This document shows, piece by piece, positions 59,496-64,000 of a stretch of 64,000 bases of DNA. The notes beneath the pieces are model-generated. The model worked only from the letters and a program-made list of their open reading frames with translations. It did no database searches and was not told the DNA's origin. Origin of the DNA: Loripinus fragilis (lineage: Eukaryota > Mollusca > Bivalvia > Lucinida > Lucinidae); NCBI GenBank assembly GCA_964019695.1, contig OZ026515.1, positions 36,224,994 through 36,288,993 of the forward strand, in the 5' to 3' direction. Each line of letters starts with the position of its first letter. Within the stretch, counting starts at the first letter, position 1. Position numbers and translations under genes: made by a program.

Positions 59496-59705
59496 TACAG
59501 TAAAACCTGCTTAAAACAGCCACTCTCAAAAAGACCAAATAACGGTTTCAAGACCAATTATCGCTGAATACAGGTCAAAAGTATTGCAGAATGCTCCCCT
59601 TTGAGCATTCTGCAATACTTTCGACCTGCATAAAGTGATAATTGGTCTTTAAGACCTTTGTTTTGTCTGTTTTTGAGTGACCGCTTAAGAGAGGTTTAAC
59701 TGTTA
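59496..59705. mobile_element. MITE family 'TACAGTAAAACCTGC' inserted in exon 4 donor
   Basis: TACAGTAAAACCTGCTTAAA at the left and an inverted, diverged right end (AGAGAGGTTTAACTGTTA). Centre CAAAAGTATTGCAGAATGCT / GAGCATTCTGCAATACTTTC. Its first T is the sixth base of the GTGAGT donor. Confidence 0.78.
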
Positions 59706-59865
59706 TAGTTTATGTTTATTCTTTATCAATTTATAGTAGTAGTGAATTCCGCCATCTGGTTTGAAACAATACATTGGGATGGTAAATTGTATGTATCAAG
59801 GGGTGACGAGTTCTAATTTTCAAATGAAATTGTATTTCTTTCTCTGATGACCATTTTTGTCTTAA

Positions 59866-60854
59866 GGCCCTGTCACACTACGACGTATAGCACCAACGTA
59901 TGCCGACGTATGAAAAATTCATCAAGTACGTTGGTATACGCTGAGTACGTTAGAAATAAGTTTTAAACACGTTACTAATACGCTATAGTACGGTGGTATA
60001 CGTTGACATACGGCCAAGAGGTCCAACATTTTGTGCATCCATAAAAATAACAGCGTATGCGAACGTACTGTTTCTATACGCTAGGCATACGCTAGATGTA
60101 CGCAGCAGGTAAGTTATGCATACGTTAAGGTACGTTAGCACCAACGTATGCGGACGTATGAGAAATTAAGCAAGTACGTTCGTGTACGCTGAATACGTTA
60201 GAGATAAGTTTTAAACACGTTACAAACACGCTACTGTACGTTGGTATACGTTGTCATACGGCGAAAAGATCCCAAAATTTTGTGCTTGCATAAAAAATCT
60301 TCAGCGTATTCCGACGTATTGCTTATAGGTTAGGCATAGGTTAGATGTACGCAACGGGTAAGTTATGCATACGTTAAGGTACGTTAGCACCAACGTATGA
60401 GATACGTTATCAATACATTACGAGCACGCTACAGTACGTTGGTATACGTTGCCATATGACAAAATGGTCCTAAAATGTTGTACTGTTTTATACGTTTGAC
60501 ATAAGTTAGAAGTACGCTACATGTAAGTTACGCATACGTTAACGTACGTTATATGTACAATTCAGCATACGTTAGACGTTCGTTGTGCATAAGTTTCAAG
60601 AACGCTAGCGATACGCTGGGCATACGCTTTTATACACTGATACAAGTATAAGTTGTGTAACGTCGGGAATAAGTTATGAATAAGTTACTCATAAGTTAGA
60701 TATACGTTCTATGCTCGTTTCGCGTACGCTTTGCATAAGTTCAGAGAGAGGCTTCCTCTGATTTTTTAATTAGATTTCAGCGTATGCCAGCGTACTAGAT
60801 ATATATTTCATACGTCGGCATACGTTGGCTAAAACGTTATAGTGTGACAGGGCC
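59866..60854. mobile_element. 989-bp TTAA-flanked element packed with ACGTA repeats
   Basis: Inverted termini GGCCCTGTCACACTA / TAGTGTGACAGGGCC are flanked by TTAA on both sides (59862-59865 and 60855-60858), as for piggyBac- or Kolobok-type DNA transposons. GCACCAACGTATG recurs at 59890, 60138 and 60387, so internal units are 248-249 bases. ACGTA/TACGT words are extremely frequent. No transposase. Confidence 0.85.
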
Positions 60855-60858
60855 TTAA

Positions 60859-62148
60859 ATATGAATGCAAGTAGCTTCATAACTTTCGTCAAATATATGC
60901 TACGACAAAATAACATACGTTTCTATAAAGGATTATATGTCACCTTTAAACTGGCACCAGATCTAAAGAAAAATACAGTATACTTATTGAGTTACAGCCC
61001 TTTGAATGAGGGTTACTTTTGTATACTAACAAACTCAATGCTTCGAACATACCAGTGATATAAACGAGCATATAATTCTTCGATAAATCGGTGAAATTTC
61101 TTGAATATTTTAAGGAAGTATCCCAATATACTTATATAATGATTCTGTGAAAGTTGCGAAAATCCAACATGTTTTTGTTCAATTACATCGAATCGTTTTC
61201 ACTTTTGTCTCCTTATGTTTGCAAATAAATGGTAAAAAAACACCACCTTTCAGTTTTCAGCCAAACTTTTTTGTAACAAAATGCATGAAGCAACATTTAA
61301 ACTAGTTTTAACTCAAAGACAATACATGTTGGTCGCTCATACTGAAACGTTGCTACAAATCATTGAAGGATAGTGGGTAATTTTTAAACGCTGAAAAGCA
61401 TTTTTATTAAGTCAAAACTGCCTTAAGAGAAGGTGTTATACAACTTATACTTAATTTTGTTGCCATAACATTGCGTTTTTAATCTAAATTTTACCAAAAT
61501 ATGCATTATTTGCAATAAAATAACTCATCTGGTCTTGAGGACTAGACGGATTGAACATATTTTAATTAATGTTAATACGTCATTAAGAAGCAGAAAAATG
61601 CTTGAAAAATGATATGAAATGTGATAACTCTGTAAATAGTGGACGGAGCGTTTTGAAAACTTCCTTATGACATACTAAGCATGTTTTAAGCAAAGCGCAA
61701 AGAAAAGGGCACAGCGATGTTCATTAGTGCATCACCAGTAGATAACTCAAAATGACGTCTATCATAAAATTAATGACGTCACAAACGTGCCTGCTTACTC
61801 GAGATTGAATCAAGATTATATATTTTTTTCCTGCAAGCAACTGTGTCGATATATTTTTAACTTGCATCTAAAATTTGGTGTCATTTTGCCTCAAACTTAC
61901 AAAGATATGACACTATATCAGCACATGTACCAAAACGTGTATAGCAATTTGCTTCAGAAAACGTCAGTATACAGGAATTGCCTTTATATAAGCGTCTGTA
62001 ACTCGAAAAATATAGTGAGTGTTTCTTTATGTTTGGTGTCATTTTAAAGGCCACAAATATTTCTTTCTAAAGAGGTATGACATTTTGTCGTAGCATATAT
62101 GTGAAGAAAGTTATGAAGCTACTTGCATTCATATTTGAACAGCCCTCG
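60859..62148. mobile_element. Non-autonomous mariner-type element, copy 2, left end lost
   Basis: Colinear with 12467-13790, from ATATGAATGCAAGTAGCTTC to a complete right end GAACAGCCCTCG followed by TA. The first ~13 bases (CGAGGGCTGTT..) are replaced by the TTAA element. No transposase recognised. Confidence 0.78.
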
Positions 62149-62149
62149 T

Positions 62150-63350
62150 ATATTTTTTAATATATGAAAACTCAATAGATGAAACGCTGGAAAGGTGATT
62201 AAATGCGAGGGGCATTTGGAAAGTTCTTAGCATGGCCTTTTATAGTCTGGTGTAGGGACTCGATTTTTTAAGTCAAAAATACACCCATCGTTAGAAAGGA
62301 TAAAAGTGGTCTCAAAATTTAGCTAATTATGTCTGCTTTCAATATCCGCCTGTTGACACTTCGAAAAAGTGTAGCGTCATAGTGTAAAATGGGCAGATAA
62401 CTCTATACCATGCATGTCGGAAAATTGCCAGTTGTCATTTAATTGATAAATTCGACACGTTTTCATACTTTTTAAACCCCAAATGATAATATTTTTTGAA
62501 AGTCAAATTAATTCTAAGGTGACTTATAATTCTAAAAAATCATTGAGGTCGTTTTGACGTTAATGACGTCACGTTATGTAATTCAACCCTCCAAAATCGT
62601 TAAAATAATCGTTTTCACATTGATTCCTGAGCTGGATATTCCTTATTCTATTTTTTTTTTAATTATCAAAATAAAAATTGTCTTAGCTTTGCAAATGTAT
62701 AAACGGTTGATTCCTACTAGTTATACGCAAAAAACTATACCGCTTTAAAGGTACCGACCACTTTGCGGACAACCGCAATATTTGACGTGTTTTCATAAAA
62801 GACAATACTTGGAGATGTCAACCCTCCTGCATAATAACGCCAAGTAATAAATATTAAAGTAAAGGATATGCCGTGTGCTATAAAGACTCTCGTAGGCATC
62901 TCGTATTGTCGTTACAACGTTTCTGACTTCAAGCTACGATGAAAGAATAACGTAACTTAACCATTAGTTACATAGCGTAACGACAGTTAAAAAAAACAAC
63001 CTAAAACAAATTTCAAAGCAGCCTTCCTGTATTTGCTTATTTATTGGAATATAAAGCATATGAGTGATGACTTCTCGTAGAATTACTAAAATGCCATAGA
63101 GCGAGCACCATCATACAGGGTTTACTGATTTTGACCGAATATGTGCGTATAATATGACGTAACACAACTTAATTTAGTAGCCTGTAGTAAAATAAAGTTG
63201 AGCATCGTTAAAATATGCTTTTCTCGTTTTGATTGAAATTTGAAGGGGATAGTGCATTTGGTTCATTATATACTATTCGTTTAATGATCTGTCCGCATAA
63301 CCGTATGTCTGTCTGTAAATACGCATGCGCTTACGTCCGTGTTCATTGTT
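62150..63350. other. Unassigned right-hand stretch
   Basis: No counterpart of gene 1 exon 5 and no repeat family recognised here. Short open frames are not supported. Confidence 0.4.
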
Positions 63351-63354
63351 CATC

Positions 63355-64000
63355 CGGATCCCCTAAATGCGGAAACAAGTTGTCCTAATAAACAATAAAC
63401 CTGTTTGGGCTATGTGGAAGTGCAGTTTCCATGTCAAACACTAATGCGATTTTCAAGAATAGGGCTGTACCTACAAACCCATTCATATCTCAACACCTAC
63501 TTATCCTAGACTACTAAACTTGAAACCAAATTAAAACTTAGATATAGGCCTTTTATCGCATAATCAGATATGTAAATGATATTTTTGTATAATTTGTATA
63601 TTCATGAATATTAATGAAAAGGTTAAAAATTATGAGAAAATGATGAAAACATTCAGCGATGCATTTACATGTAGTTATCCCATATAGGTGATTCAATTTG
63701 GCAAGTCATTTTGCACTGCGGGGGAGTGGGTATTTAGACCTACCATGAACACCAAGGAAACTTTCGTACGGATGCCAAATTGTTCAATTGGACCACCAAA
63801 TTGCAAAAAAAAAAAAAAAAAAAAAATAAACTCGTTATGTTAAAACACATGGTTTCCATGCCAATCAATAATTAAAAGCAATTCTAAAGAATGGGGTTTA
63901 TCTTCAAAAATACTCATAGCCCACCAGTAGCTCATTCTAGGATACAAAACCTGGTACCAAATTAATGATATGTCATAGTGGTCAGATATGCAAAGTATAA
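63355..64000. mobile_element. Partial copy of the long-inverted-repeat element
   Basis: CTGTTTGGGCTATGTGG, CTACAAACCCATTCATATCT, TTAGATATAGGCCTTTTATC and ATATTCATGAATATTAATGA follow the same order as the left arm at 1983 onward. The copy runs off the window. A run of 22 A lies at 63805-63826. Confidence 0.65.

Noticed and set aside
59706..64000. Exon 5 of gene 2
   Set aside because: No peptide similar to AICSIFVVVMTIATLYD was seen on the plus strand; the region is mostly transposon-derived.

Overview
This 64-kb window looks like animal nuclear DNA. It is AT-rich, genes are split into short phased exons by long introns, and transposon remnants and microsatellites are dense. The gene family present, the tRNA-derived SINE and the repeat content suggest a mollusc, probably a bivalve. 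That organism call is an inference. Nothing bacterial, plasmid or viral was recognised.

The host coding content is two paralogous, head-to-head genes for nose resistant to fluoxetine protein 6 (NRF-6)-like multi-pass membrane O-acyltransferases. Gene 1 is on the minus strand: nine exons run from 25877 down to 1158, giving about 432 in-frame residues, and the gene continues off the left edge. Gene 2 is on the plus strand: four exons run from 46442 to 59490, giving about 224 residues, and the gene continues off the right edge. Splice phases match exon by exon. The hand-aligned exon-2 peptides are identical at 46 of 59 positions. Each gene starts with a signal peptide and a cysteine-containing NRF domain. 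Gene 1 continues into a transmembrane segment and the start of an acyltransferase-3 domain, with an LNGVR...LGH segment and a SVDSFF..SG motif. The two start codons are about 20.6 kb apart.

Almost everything else is mobile or repetitive. Introns 1-8 of gene 1 (1-25 kb) carry at least eight families of short inverted-repeat elements, two SINE families, a 2.2-kb long-inverted-repeat element and a degenerate tandem copy of exon 6. The intergenic block (26-46 kb) holds TTAA-flanked hairpin MITEs, a composite MITE-in-MITE, a decayed Penelope-like reverse transcriptase (33.4-35.1 kb), a roughly 3.2-kb satellite with a ~74-bp period (38.1-41.4 kb), and a broken mariner transposase interrupted by a SINE (41.6-43.1 kb). 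Introns of gene 2 hold a 1.05-kb ATTCG-rich TIR element, an antisense APE-type LINE with a 2A-like peptide motif, and MITEs pressed against exons 3 and 4. Downstream of exon 4 lies a 989-bp ACGTA-rich element with TTAA flanks.

The observations most worth following are: the composite MITE replicated as a unit; the two ~1-kb elements filled with short-motif satellite; the MITE inserted at position +6 of the exon-4 splice donor next to a truncated exon-4 duplicate; and the degenerate exon-6 duplicate. All coordinates were worked out by eye, and repeat boundaries are approximate unless a target-site duplication is stated.
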